DNA of 64,000 nucleotides from Dactylosporangium fulvum (GTDB lineage Bacteria; Actinomycetota; Actinomycetes; Mycobacteriales; Micromonosporaceae): contig NZ_CP073720.1 in assembly GCF_025137375.1 (NCBI RefSeq), positions 8,270,501 to 8,334,500 of the forward strand. Direction: 5' to 3'. The notes beneath the pieces are model-generated. The model made no database searches and was not told the origin of the DNA. It saw nothing but the letters and a program-made list of their open reading frames with translations. Shown in pieces: positions 16,763-24,977 of this stretch. The position numbers were made by a program, and so were the translations under genes. The stretch's first letter is position 1. Each line of letters opens with the position of its first letter.

Positions 16763-19309
16763 TCACTGCCGGCCGGGCTCCAGCCGGCGCAGGGCCAGGC
16801 GGGCCACGCCGATCAGGGCGGCGAACTGCACGACCAGCAACAGGGCCGAACGCCACCAGGCACCCGTCGTGTGCTCCCAGAGCGAATCCTTGAACGGGAT
16901 CATCGACTGCAGGTCGACCGTCGAGGCGCCGGCGGCCAGGCCCCAGCGCGTCGGGAACAGCCATGAGATCTGCTCGAGCACCGACTGGCCATCGAGCTCG
17001 AAGAGGCCGCCGGACAGTACCAGCTGGGCCATCACGACGACGACCAGCACCGGGGTCGTCTGTTCGGTCGTCTTGGCCAGGGCGCTCACCAACAGGCCGA
17101 ACGCCATCGAGGCGAGCGCCACCAGCGCCACGGGAATCATGATCTCCACCAGCCAGTGCGACGGGAAGATCAACGGGTCCTTCGGCGGCTTCTTGCCGAG
17201 CAGCGCCAGCCAGGTGAACAGCGCCGTCTGCACGATGATGATGATCGAGAAGACGAAGACCTTGGAGGCCAGGTACGCACCGGCGGACAGGCCGACGGCC
17301 CGCTCCCGCCGGTAGATGGTCGACTCGTTGACGATCTCGCGGATCGCCGCGGCGGTGCCGAGGAACGCCGCGCCGACGGCCAGCACCACGAGGAGCCGCT
17401 GTGCCTCCAGGCTGAACCGGGTGGGGCCCGGCGCGAGGCCGTTGTCGCCCGGGACGGTGCGGGTGAGCAGCGCGAGCGCCAGCGGCAGCCCGACCATGAA
17501 CAGGGTCAGGCCGCGGTCGGCGCCGATGACCCAGAACATCCGCAGGCACAGCGTCAGGAACTGCCGGAGCGGCGCCGCGGGGTGGAGGGCACGGCTGCGC
17601 AGCGAGGCGCCGCCCAGCTTGACGCGGGCCCGCCCGACCGCGGCCCCGGACCGGCCGGCGGCGCCGGGAAGCGGGGACTGGGCCGGCGCCGGTGGTGATT
17701 CGGACGGAGCCGAGGACGCCGGCCGCGCGGGCATGGCCTGCTCGGCGGTGGGCGAGTCGGCCACCCCGGCGGCGCCCGCAGCGGCGTCCGGGGCGGCGCC
17801 TTCCGACGACTCCGGGGAGCGCGGCAGCGGCACCGTCACCCGCTCGATCACCTCGGGCTTCGGCGGCGGTGCCTCGGCCATCGGCTCGATGACGTAGCGC
17901 GTGTGGAGCTCGGACGACCGGTACGTCCGCACCCAGTGCTCGGCGTTGTTCGTCACCTCGCGGAAGACCTCCGCGTAGTCCTCGGCGCCGAAGAAGCCGA
18001 GCAGCTCGGCCGGCGGCCCGAAGTAGCCCATCCGGCCGCCGACCGTCAGCACCAGGACACGGTGGCACAGGTCGAGGTGCATGACGTTGTGCGTCACGAC
18101 CGCCACGGTGCGGCCCTTGTCGGCCAGTTCGCGCAGTTCCTCCATGACCTCCTTGTCGAGGGCCGGGTCGAGGCCGGAGGTGGGCTCGTCGAGGAAGAGC
18201 AGCGACGGCTCGGTCAGCAGCTCCAGGGCGACCGAGACGCGCTTGCGCTGCCCGCCGGAGAGGTTGTCGATGCGCTGCTTGGCCCGCTCGGTGAGGTTGA
18301 GCGTCTTGAGGACGTCGGCGACCCGGGTCCGGCGCTCCTTGCGCGGCACGTCGTCGGCGAAGCGCAGGGCGGCGGCGAACCGCAGCGCCCTGCGCACGGT
18401 GAGCTGGCGGTGCAGGACGTCGTCCTGCGGGACCATGCCGATGCGGTAGCGCAGCTCGGCGTAGTCGGCGTAGAGATCGCGGCCGTCGTAACGGACCGTG
18501 CCCTGGGTGGCGGGGCGCAGCCCGGCGACGGCCTTGACGAGGGTGGACTTGCCGCAGCCGGAGGGGCCGATGATGCCGAGCAGGCTGCCCTCGGACAGAG
18601 CGAAGCTGACGTCGTCGAGCAGCGTCGCGTCCTTGATCCGCACGGTGAGGTCGTCGGCGATGAGCGACGACGGTCCGGCGTCCTCGAACTCGTGGAGCCG
18701 GGCGCCGTCGAAGATGAACTCGTGCCGGCCGATGGAGATCATGTCGCCGGGCCGCATGGCCTGGCGGGTGATCTGCCGGCCGTTGTGGAAGGTGCCGTTG
18801 CGGCTGCCGAGGTCGACCACCTCGTAGCCGGTCGGCGTCCGGCGCAGCTCGGCGTGGTTGCGCGAGGTGCGCAGGTCGGTCAGCACGATGTCGTTGTCCG
18901 GGCCGCGGCCGAGCCGCACGCGGGCGCCCGCCTCGTACTGCGTGACCTCCCGCGCCGGGGGCACCGGCGCGGACTCGGTGATCGTCGTCACTCTGAAGGT
19001 GACGGCGGGCCCGTCGGCCGCGCCGAGGTTGACCTTGCCGCCGTCGGTGGCCGCGGCATAGGCGGCCTTCTCGCCGTTGACGAACGTGCCGTTGCGGCTC
19101 TCCAGGTCACGCAGGAACCAGCCGTCGTTGTTCCAGATCACCTCGGCGTGCCGGCGTGAGATCAGGTTGCCCTCGACGACGAGGTCGTTGGCGGCGTCGC
19201 GGCCGATGGTCACCGTGTCGTCCGGCCGGACCAGTGCCTTGGCCGCGCCGCTGGACACCTCGAGCACGGTGAGCTCGCGGGTCGCTGTCTGCTGGTCGAT
19301 GCTCGCCAC
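16763..19309 (-). CDS. FHA-FHA-ABC ATPase-permease fusion exporter
   Basis: This is an 848-residue half-transporter. Two forkhead-associated domains (about 30-100 and 130-200; SRRHAEV...SRNGTFVNG and SRNHAEL...SRNGTFHNG) bind phosphothreonine. They are followed by an ABC ATPase (GPSGCGKST, LSGGQRKRV, LLFLDEPTSGLD), a long Ala/Pro linker and an ABC-2 type permease with about six membrane segments. The layout matches Mycobacterium Rv1747, an exporter regulated by Ser/Thr kinases. The start is uncertain: GTG 19309 fits the homology but has no clear ribosome site. Confidence 0.9.
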   Translation of the reverse strand: MASIDQQTATRELTVLEVSSGAAKALVRPDDTVTIGRDAANDLVVEGNLISRRHAEVIWNNDGWFLRDLESRNGTFVNGEKAAYAAATDGGKVNLGAADGPAVTFRVTTITESAPVPPAREVTQYEAGARVRLGRGPDNDIVLTDLRTSRNHAELRRTPTGYEVVDLGSRNGTFHNGRQITRQAMRPGDMISIGRHEFIFDGARLHEFEDAGPSSLIADDLTVRIKDATLLDDVSFALSEGSLLGIIGPSGCGKSTLVKAVAGLRPATQGTVRYDGRDLYADYAELRYRIGMVPQDDVLHRQLTVRRALRFAAALRFADDVPRKERRTRVADVLKTLNLTERAKQRIDNLSGGQRKRVSVALELLTEPSLLFLDEPTSGLDPALDKEVMEELRELADKGRTVAVVTHNVMHLDLCHRVLVLTVGGRMGYFGPPAELLGFFGAEDYAEVFREVTNNAEHWVRTYRSSELHTRYVIEPMAEAPPPKPEVIERVTVPLPRSPESSEGAAPDAAAGAAGVADSPTAEQAMPARPASSAPSESPPAPAQSPLPGAAGRSGAAVGRARVKLGGASLRSRALHPAAPLRQFLTLCLRMFWVIGADRGLTLFMVGLPLALALLTRTVPGDNGLAPGPTRFSLEAQRLLVVLAVGAAFLGTAAAIREIVNESTIYRRERAVGLSAGAYLASKVFVFSIIIIVQTALFTWLALLGKKPPKDPLIFPSHWLVEIMIPVALVALASMAFGLLVSALAKTTEQTTPVLVVVVMAQLVLSGGLFELDGQSVLEQISWLFPTRWGLAAGASTVDLQSMIPFKDSLWEHTTGAWWRSALLLVVQFAALIGVARLALRRLEPGRQ

Positions 19310-19367
19310 CGGCCCATCATGCCGCCCGCGGACGACCGGGAACACCCGGGGTGGGCAACGAAACCAC

Positions 19368-19586
19368 TCAATCCCAGGCGTGCTCGATCTCCGCGCTCAT
19401 CGCCGCCATGAACTGCGGCAACACGCCCGGCTCGAGGCCGTCGGGGACGACCCGCCCGGCGACGAGCACCTTGGCCGCGGCCGACCACGGCATCAGGTGC
19501 CCGGCCTCGACGAGAGCGCCGAGGAACGCGCACGGGCCGGCGGCCGGCTCGCCGAGGTCTCCGGCAGGCCGGGCGAGCGAAATCAC
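19368..19586 (-). CDS. Small hypothetical protein
   Basis: I do not recognise this 72-residue frame. It reads MISLARPAGDLGEPAAGP at the start and ends MAAMSAEIEHAWD, with no membrane segment or motif. It starts at GTG without a visible ribosome site and ends about 60 bases upstream of the FHA-ABC start. It is the only sensible frame in this gap, and the composition is protein-like, but it may be spurious. Confidence 0.4.
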   Translation of the reverse strand: MISLARPAGDLGEPAAGPCAFLGALVEAGHLMPWSAAAKVLVAGRVVPDGLEPGVLPQFMAAMSAEIEHAWD

Positions 19587-19657
19587 AAACCAGAATTCCG
19601 TGTATCACGAACGCGACCCGCTTCCTCTAGTTCGCAGACCCACGTGAGGAGGCAGCG

Positions 19658-20830
19658 ATGGCACCAGCTGAGGGGTGGCGGACCCGCCGCGCCCGGCGCC
19701 TGGCCGGCCTGCCGTGGGTGCGCCGTGAGGACCGGGCGGACGGCAGTCCGGTCCGGTTCGTCGCCGACGAGCTGCTGGTGCTCGACGAGCACTTCGCGAC
19801 CGCCCGGCAGGCGTTCGCGGAGCAGGGCTTCGCCGCGCGGGACATCGTTGAGGAGGGGGATGTCCCGAGTGGCTTCCGGCGGGTCCGGCTGCCGGGCCTC
19901 GACGTGGCACGCGCGGCCCGCCGCGTGCGTGTCCAGGCCGAGGCGGCCGGGGACACCCGGGTGGCGGCCGGGCCGAACCACGTGTTCGTCTCCACGCCGT
20001 TCGAGCACGCCGGGGCGTACGGGCCGCCGTGCCCCGCGCCGCCCGGCACGCTCCCGGCGCGGACGGACGGCACGGAAGAGGTCGGGGTGCTGGTGCTCGA
20101 CACCGGCGTGTGGCTGAACAGCCCCCTGCCGAAGGACCGGTACGTGGCCGAGGAGCAACGAGACTTCGAGTCCGATGTGGACATCGATGAGGACGGGATC
20201 ACGGCCGGTGACGCGGGTCATGCCAACTTCGTCGCCGGTGTCCTGCTGACCCGGTCGCCGCGGGTCCAGCCACGGTTGATGAAGATCGTCGACACGTTCG
20301 GGGTGTGCCGGGAGACCGACCTCGTCGCGGGACTCCGGCAGGCGGACGGCTATCGGATCATCAATCTGTCACTGGGCGGATACACGCTCGACGACCGGCC
20401 GCCCGTCCTGCTCACGGCGGCGCTGGCCGGGCTGCTGACCAGCGGCGACCGGGTCGTCGTCGCGGCGGCCGGCAACGACGGGCAGCACGACCGCCCGTTC
20501 TGGCCGGCCGCCTACGCCGGGACCAGCGCGCCGTGGCGGCGGCGCGTTGTCGCGGTGGCCGCGCACGACGGGCTGCGGATCGCCGAGTGGAGCAACACTG
20601 GGACGTGGATCACTGTGGCGGCCCCGGGAGCGAACGTGACCAGCACGTTCGTCAACCACGAGCGGTTCCCGGACGGCTGGGCGCGGTGGAGCGGCACGTC
20701 GTTCGCGACGCCGTACGTCGCCGCGGCGATCGCCGACGCCCTGCCGGGGGCCGGGTCGGTCCGCCTGGCCGCCGAGGCGGTCGTCGGGGGCGCGAACCGC
20801 AGGTACGGCCGCTATGCGGGCCTGGACTAG
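19658..20830 (+). CDS. Intracellular S8 (subtilisin-like) serine peptidase
   Basis: This 390-residue protease has the subtilase triad: Asp in VLVLDTGVW (about residue 147), His in DAGHANFVAGVL, and Ser in SGTSFATPYVAAAI; the oxyanion Asn is in VVVAAAGNDG. It has no signal peptide; residues 1-130 look like an inhibitor-type prodomain without secretion signal. Such cytoplasmic subtilases often sit beside an ECF sigma gene, as here (98 bases to the next start). Targets are unknown. Confidence 0.9.
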   Translation: MAPAEGWRTRRARRLAGLPWVRREDRADGSPVRFVADELLVLDEHFATARQAFAEQGFAARDIVEEGDVPSGFRRVRLPGLDVARAARRVRVQAEAAGDTRVAAGPNHVFVSTPFEHAGAYGPPCPAPPGTLPARTDGTEEVGVLVLDTGVWLNSPLPKDRYVAEEQRDFESDVDIDEDGITAGDAGHANFVAGVLLTRSPRVQPRLMKIVDTFGVCRETDLVAGLRQADGYRIINLSLGGYTLDDRPPVLLTAALAGLLTSGDRVVVAAAGNDGQHDRPFWPAAYAGTSAPWRRRVVAVAAHDGLRIAEWSNTGTWITVAAPGANVTSTFVNHERFPDGWARWSGTSFATPYVAAAIADALPGAGSVRLAAEAVVGGANRRYGRYAGLD

Positions 20831-20927
20831 TGCCATGTGCCACACCGGGGGGAGGAGGGTGACGGGGTGCGGCGCGCTGGTCGCCGCGCCCCGTCACCCG
20901 GGGGCCTCGGTGCTACCCTTCGAGACC

Positions 20928-21497
20928 ATGGCTGAGCCTGACAACGCCCATGTCCTGCGGGCGGCTGCCGACGGCGACCAGAAGGCCTGGGAGTCCATTG
21001 TGGACAGATACGCCAACCTGGTCTGGTCGGTCGCCCGCAGTTTCCAGCTCGGCCAGTCCGACGCCGCCGATGTGAGCCAGGCCACCTGGCTGCGCCTGGT
21101 CGAACACATCGACGACGTGCGTGACGCCGACAAGCTCGGCTCGTGGCTCGCCACCACGGCCCGCCGCGAGGCGATCGCCCTGCTCCGCAAGGGCGGCCGC
21201 GACGTGCCCGCGGGAGCCGCCGCCGACTTCGTCGAGCACCTCGGAGTCCAGGTGGGCTTCGACGCCGCCGACGAGCCCGACGCGGGGGTGCTGCGCGACG
21301 AGCGCGACGCCGCGTTGTGGCACGAATTCCGCGCGCTGTCCGGCCAGTGCCAGCAGTTGCTGCGAGTGCTCATCGCCGACCCGCAGCCGAGCTACGCCGA
21401 GGTGTCGGCCGCGCTTGACGTGCCGATCGGCAGCATCGGTCCGACCCGGCAGCGCTGCCTCGGCACGCTGCGTCGACGATTGGCGGCTTCGATATGA
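20928..21497 (+). CDS. ECF-type sigma-70 family sigma factor
   Basis: This 189-residue sigma factor has region 2 (about 5-75; WESIVDRYANLVWSVARSF, DAADVSQATWLRLVEH) and region 4 (about 130-185; LLRVLIADPQPSYAEVSAAL, IGSIGPTRQRCLGTLRRRL). ATG at 20928 is chosen because homology begins at MAEPDNAHVLRAA. It follows the S8 protease gene and precedes a small protein of the same presumed module. No anti-sigma factor with a membrane segment is seen. Confidence 0.9.
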   Translation: MAEPDNAHVLRAAADGDQKAWESIVDRYANLVWSVARSFQLGQSDAADVSQATWLRLVEHIDDVRDADKLGSWLATTARREAIALLRKGGRDVPAGAAADFVEHLGVQVGFDAADEPDAGVLRDERDAALWHEFRALSGQCQQLLRVLIADPQPSYAEVSAALDVPIGSIGPTRQRCLGTLRRRLAASI

Positions 21498-21587
21498 CGC
21501 GCTGCTCCTGGGCAGGGCCGACCCGATGATCGGGGAGGAAGAGGTGCTGAGCTCTCATCGCGTGAGTTCGCCGGCCGGCACGACCCC

Positions 21588-21980
21588 GTGCCACCAACGG
21601 TCCCGGCCGCCACACGGGCAAGCCTGGCCTGGCGCGACCTGGACGCGGCGCCGGCCGAACCGGTCCAGGACTCGGTCGCGAGCAGGCTGATCGCCGTGCG
21701 CGGCGGCGGCCCGCGGCTGCTGACCTTCCTGGGCGGTTCGCTGACCATCGACGTCCAGGTGACGACCAGGGCCGGCATGGTGGAGGTGGTCGGCGAGCTC
21801 GCCCCGGCCCTGTCGGCGCGGGTGGTCGTCGAGTCCCCGGACGGCACCCACGAGACCGCGGCGGATCCGCAGGGCCGGTTCAAGATCACAGGTGTGACGC
21901 CAGGGCCGGTCCGGCTGCGCTGCGAGCCGCAGGACGAAGGCGGCTTCGCACCGGTCCGGACAGAATGGGTGCAGTTGTAG
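21588..21980 (+). CDS. Small carboxypeptidase-regulatory-like protein, start uncertain
   Basis: This frame gives 130 residues from a GTG at 21588 that has no ribosome site. The C-terminal half looks like a beta-sandwich (VEVVGELAPALSARVVVESPDG, GRFKITGVTPGPVRLRC). In the same frame, protein-like sequence (AELSSREFAGRHDP) extends upstream but has no start codon. A good start, ATG 21526 or GTG 21544 behind GGGGAGGAAGAG, lies one frame away and runs into this frame if one base is restored near 21550-21565. The gene may therefore carry a small frameshift. It probably belongs with the sigma factor. Confidence 0.6.
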   Translation: MPPTVPAATRASLAWRDLDAAPAEPVQDSVASRLIAVRGGGPRLLTFLGGSLTIDVQVTTRAGMVEVVGELAPALSARVVVESPDGTHETAADPQGRFKITGVTPGPVRLRCEPQDEGGFAPVRTEWVQL

Positions 21981-22053
21981 ATTCTCGCCACGACACGGAC
22001 ACTTCCGGCGGTACCGTGCGGGGAAGTGCCGCATCGTCGCGAGGGAGCCGGCC

Positions 22054-22461
22054 ATGCCCATCGACCACGTGCAGATCGTGTCCATCCCGGTGAGCGACCA
22101 GGACCGCGCGCGGGACTTCTACGTCAACGCGCTCGACTGGGAGCTCGTCAGCGACAACGACGAGGGCGAGCGCCGCTGGGTCGAGGTCGCGCCGAAGCAC
22201 GGCCAGACCTCCTTCACACTCGTCACCTGGTTCGAGTCGATGCCGGCGGGCTCGATGCGCGGCATCGTCCTCGACACCGACGACATCGAGAAGACCTACG
22301 ACGAGCTGTCCGAGCGGGGCATCCTCTTCGAGGGGCCGATCGAGGAAGGACCGTTCTCCCGGGTCACGAGCTTCGCCGACCCCGACGGCAACTCCTTCGT
22401 CCTGCACCAGCTCTACCAGCCGCGCACGCGGGTACTAAGCTACCCGCCGGCGAGGTCGTAG
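22054..22461 (+). CDS. VOC (glyoxalase/bleomycin-resistance fold) protein
   Basis: This 135-residue protein has the paired beta-alpha-beta-beta-beta modules of the VOC superfamily: IDHVQIVSIPVSDQDRARDFY at the start and SFADPDGNSFVLHQL at the end. The metal ligand pattern is partial, so catalysis is uncertain; many such proteins are annotated lyases or resistance proteins without proof. Its last codons overlap the 5' strand of a tRNA-like structure. Confidence 0.87.
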   Translation: MPIDHVQIVSIPVSDQDRARDFYVNALDWELVSDNDEGERRWVEVAPKHGQTSFTLVTWFESMPAGSMRGIVLDTDDIEKTYDELSERGILFEGPIEEGPFSRVTSFADPDGNSFVLHQLYQPRTRVLSYPPARS

Positions 22462-22529
22462 CGCAGAGGTCGTCGCGCCGGCGCAGCAGGCTGGAGGACG
22501 CCGGTTCGATTCCGGCCGGCCTCGCCCCA
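22449..22529 (+). tRNA. tRNA-like cloverleaf with long acceptor stem (possible degenerate tRNA)
   Basis: The sequence folds as a cloverleaf. The acceptor stem can reach 9-10 bp (22449-22458 with 22517-22526). There is a GCGC/GCGC D stem, a CCGGC/GCTGG anticodon stem with one G-T pair, a 5-base variable region, and a T arm GCCGG-TTCGATT-CCGGC; CCA is encoded at 22527-22529. The T loop is canonical. However, the anticodon loop reads GCAGCAG with C instead of U33 and no base 26, so a working tRNA is doubtful. It may be a degenerate tRNA or a tRNA-like structure. Confidence 0.4.
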
Positions 22530-22611
22530 TGGGTCCGCGCGCGGCGGGCCGCGGCGGGCAGGTCGCCACGGCCGGTCCACCACCACCGGCCGACACCATT
22601 AGGCTGCGGCG

Positions 22612-23865
22612 GTGCCCCGCCTGGACCCCGCCGACGTCGAGACGTGCCTGCGCGTGCTGGCCGCCATCGACGACGCCGACGACACCGGTGACACCGACCG
22701 CGACGACCCGGACGCGCTGCGGGTGCGCGAGGCGGTCGCCAGGTCGTACAAACTCCGCAAGAAACAGCAGAAGACCCGGCGCCGGCAGGCCTCCGCCGCG
22801 CACGACCGGCGGCTGATCACCGCTCCCGGCACCGAGGCCGCCGAGTTGGTACGGGCCCGTGCCTGCTACATCTGCAAATCGCCCTACCGCCGGGTGCTCC
22901 AGGCGTACCCGCAGATGTGCGCGACCTGCGCGGACGACAACACCGTCCGCCGGAACGCCCGGTGCGACCTGCGCGGCCGGCGGGCGCTCGTCACCGGCGG
23001 GCGGATCAAGATCGGCTTCCACACGGCGCTGAAGCTGCTGCGCGACGGGGCCGAGGTCGTGGTCACCACCAGGTTCCCGCGGGACGCCGTGCGCCGCTTC
23101 GCCGACCAGTCCGACGCCGCCGAGTGGCTGGACCGACTGCACGTCCACGGCGTCGACTTCCTCGACCTGCCCGCCGTGGTCGGGCTCGTCGACGCGGTCA
23201 AGGCCCGCTGGGACCACCTCGACATCCTCGTCAACAACGCGGCGCAGACCATCCAGCGGCCGGCGGAGTACCATCGCGAGCTGCGCCGTGCCGAAGGGCT
23301 GGAGCTCACCGGCCCCGCGTCCACAGTGGACTTCTTCCCGGCCGGGCTGGTGGACGAGACGGGCGAGCCGCTCGACCTGCGGCCGGTCAACAGCTGGACG
23401 CTGCGCCTGCACGAGGTCACCCCGCGGGAATGGATGGAGGTGCAGGTCATCAACGCCTTCGTGCCGTTCATGCTCATCGCGCAGCTGCGGCCGCTGCTGC
23501 GGGCGTCGCCGCACCCCGACCGGTACGTCGTCAACGTCTCGGCGATGGAGGGCAGCTTCAGCCGCCCGCACAAGACCAGCCGGCACCCGCACACCAACAT
23601 GGCCAAGGCCGGCCTCAACATGCTGACCCGCACCATCGCCGGCGAATACGCGCTCGACGGCATCCACGTCACGAGCGTCGACACCGGCTGGGTCACCGAC
23701 GAGCGGCCGCAGGCGACCAAGGAGGCGTTGCATGAGGCCGGATTCCGGGTGCCGCTCGACGTGGTCGACGGTGCGGCCCGGGTCTACGATCCGATCGTCC
23801 GCGGGGTCCACGGCGACCGGATCTCCGGTGCCTTCCTGAAGGACTATCGGGTGGTGCAGTGGTAG
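22612..23865 (+). CDS. SDR-fold oxidoreductase with N-terminal zinc ribbon
   Basis: This 417-residue protein has an N-terminal basic helix (RKKQQKTRRRQ), a zinc-ribbon-like pair of CxxC motifs (CYICKSPY at about residue 85 and CATCADDN at about 102) and a Rossmann SDR domain from about 120. The cofactor loop is VTGGRIKIGFH rather than TGxxxGIG, and NNAA is present. The catalytic Ser is in VNVSAMEG, but the usual Tyr four residues before Lys is Thr (HTNMAK). Redox activity is therefore uncertain. GTG start at 22612. It overlaps the LRR gene by 7 bases. Confidence 0.85.
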   Translation: MPRLDPADVETCLRVLAAIDDADDTGDTDRDDPDALRVREAVARSYKLRKKQQKTRRRQASAAHDRRLITAPGTEAAELVRARACYICKSPYRRVLQAYPQMCATCADDNTVRRNARCDLRGRRALVTGGRIKIGFHTALKLLRDGAEVVVTTRFPRDAVRRFADQSDAAEWLDRLHVHGVDFLDLPAVVGLVDAVKARWDHLDILVNNAAQTIQRPAEYHRELRRAEGLELTGPASTVDFFPAGLVDETGEPLDLRPVNSWTLRLHEVTPREWMEVQVINAFVPFMLIAQLRPLLRASPHPDRYVVNVSAMEGSFSRPHKTSRHPHTNMAKAGLNMLTRTIAGEYALDGIHVTSVDTGWVTDERPQATKEALHEAGFRVPLDVVDGAARVYDPIVRGVHGDRISGAFLKDYRVVQW

Positions 23866-24977
23866 AGATCGCGTGTCCCGTGCTCGACGCGCCTGCGGTG
23901 CCGCGGGCGGATCCGGCTACTCTGACGCCGCTGCTGGAGCGCCTCGGCGATCCGGCGCCGGTCTGCGGCACCGAGCGGTTCCCGCTCGGCACGCTCCAGC
24001 CGGACGGGCGCCTCGACCTGTGCAAACAGGGCCTGGGGCCGGAGGGGGTGACGCGCGTGCTCGACCGCGTGGTCGGCTCGCCGCACGCGGTCCACCTGCT
24101 GCTCGGCACCAACAGCCTCGGCACCGAGGGCACGCACGCGCTCGCCGCGGCGCTCGGCGGGGACCATCACCTGCAGACCCTCTACCTCGGCTGCAACGCG
24201 ATCGACGCGGCCGGCGCCGCGCCGCTGTTCGAGCGGCTGGCCACCGACGGCAGCGTGCGGGCGCTGTGGCTGAAGCGCAACCCGCTCGGCGACGCGGGCG
24301 TCACCGCGCTCGCGACGATGCTGCGGCGCAACACCGCCATCGAGACGCTCGACCTGGTGAACACCGGCCTGACGGCCGACGGGCTGGCGACGCTGGTCGA
24401 CGCACTGGCCGCCCGGTCACGGCCGGTCACGCGGGTGTTCCTCGGCGGCAACGGGCTCGGCCCCTCCGCTGCTCCCCTGCTGGCCGCGCTGCTGCGCGAC
24501 TGCGGCGTCACCGGGCTGTTCCTCGCCGCCAACCGGCTGACCGACGAGGGCGCCGAGCCGGTCGTCGCCGCCGTCCACCGGCCGGGGACCACACTCGGGC
24601 TGGGCGGCAACGGCCTGTCCACCGAGACCGTGCGGACGCTCGCCGCACGGCTGTCCATGATGGACAGCCTGGATCTCAGCCGGCCGCAGTCGCTGCGGAT
24701 CCTCGGCGCCTCCGACAACGTGGTGGGCGACGAAGGCGCCGCGGCGCTGGCGGAGGCGCTGCCGGGCAGCCCGCTGCGCCGGCTCGACCTGCGGCACACC
24801 GGCGTCGGCGGGCGCGGCGCCAAACAGCTGCTGGCGGCCGTGGAGAGCGGCCGCACCGCGCTGCGCCGCCTGGCGCTCGGCCCCGACGTGCCGCGCCGCG
24901 TCAAGCGGGCCGTCGCCGCGCTGCTGCCCGCCGACGACGCCCCACCCGGCAGCGAGATCGTGAGCGTGTACCGGTGA
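23859..24977 (+). CDS. Leucine-rich-repeat (ribonuclease inhibitor-type) protein
   Basis: This 372-residue protein has regular LRRs of the RNI type, with 26-29-residue units such as LQTLYLGCNAIDAAGA, VRALWLKRNPLGDAGV, IETLDLVNTGLTADGL and LRRLDLRHTGVGGRGA. LRR horseshoes bind proteins; there is no signal peptide, so it should act in the cytoplasm. Its GTG start overlaps the SDR stop and its stop overlaps the next GTG (GTGA), so the genes are translationally coupled. I read it as the recognition component of the downstream ankyrin/MoxR/VWA set (inference). Confidence 0.87.
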   Translation: MVEIACPVLDAPAVPRADPATLTPLLERLGDPAPVCGTERFPLGTLQPDGRLDLCKQGLGPEGVTRVLDRVVGSPHAVHLLLGTNSLGTEGTHALAAALGGDHHLQTLYLGCNAIDAAGAAPLFERLATDGSVRALWLKRNPLGDAGVTALATMLRRNTAIETLDLVNTGLTADGLATLVDALAARSRPVTRVFLGGNGLGPSAAPLLAALLRDCGVTGLFLAANRLTDEGAEPVVAAVHRPGTTLGLGGNGLSTETVRTLAARLSMMDSLDLSRPQSLRILGASDNVVGDEGAAALAEALPGSPLRRLDLRHTGVGGRGAKQLLAAVESGRTALRRLALGPDVPRRVKRAVAALLPADDAPPGSEIVSVYR

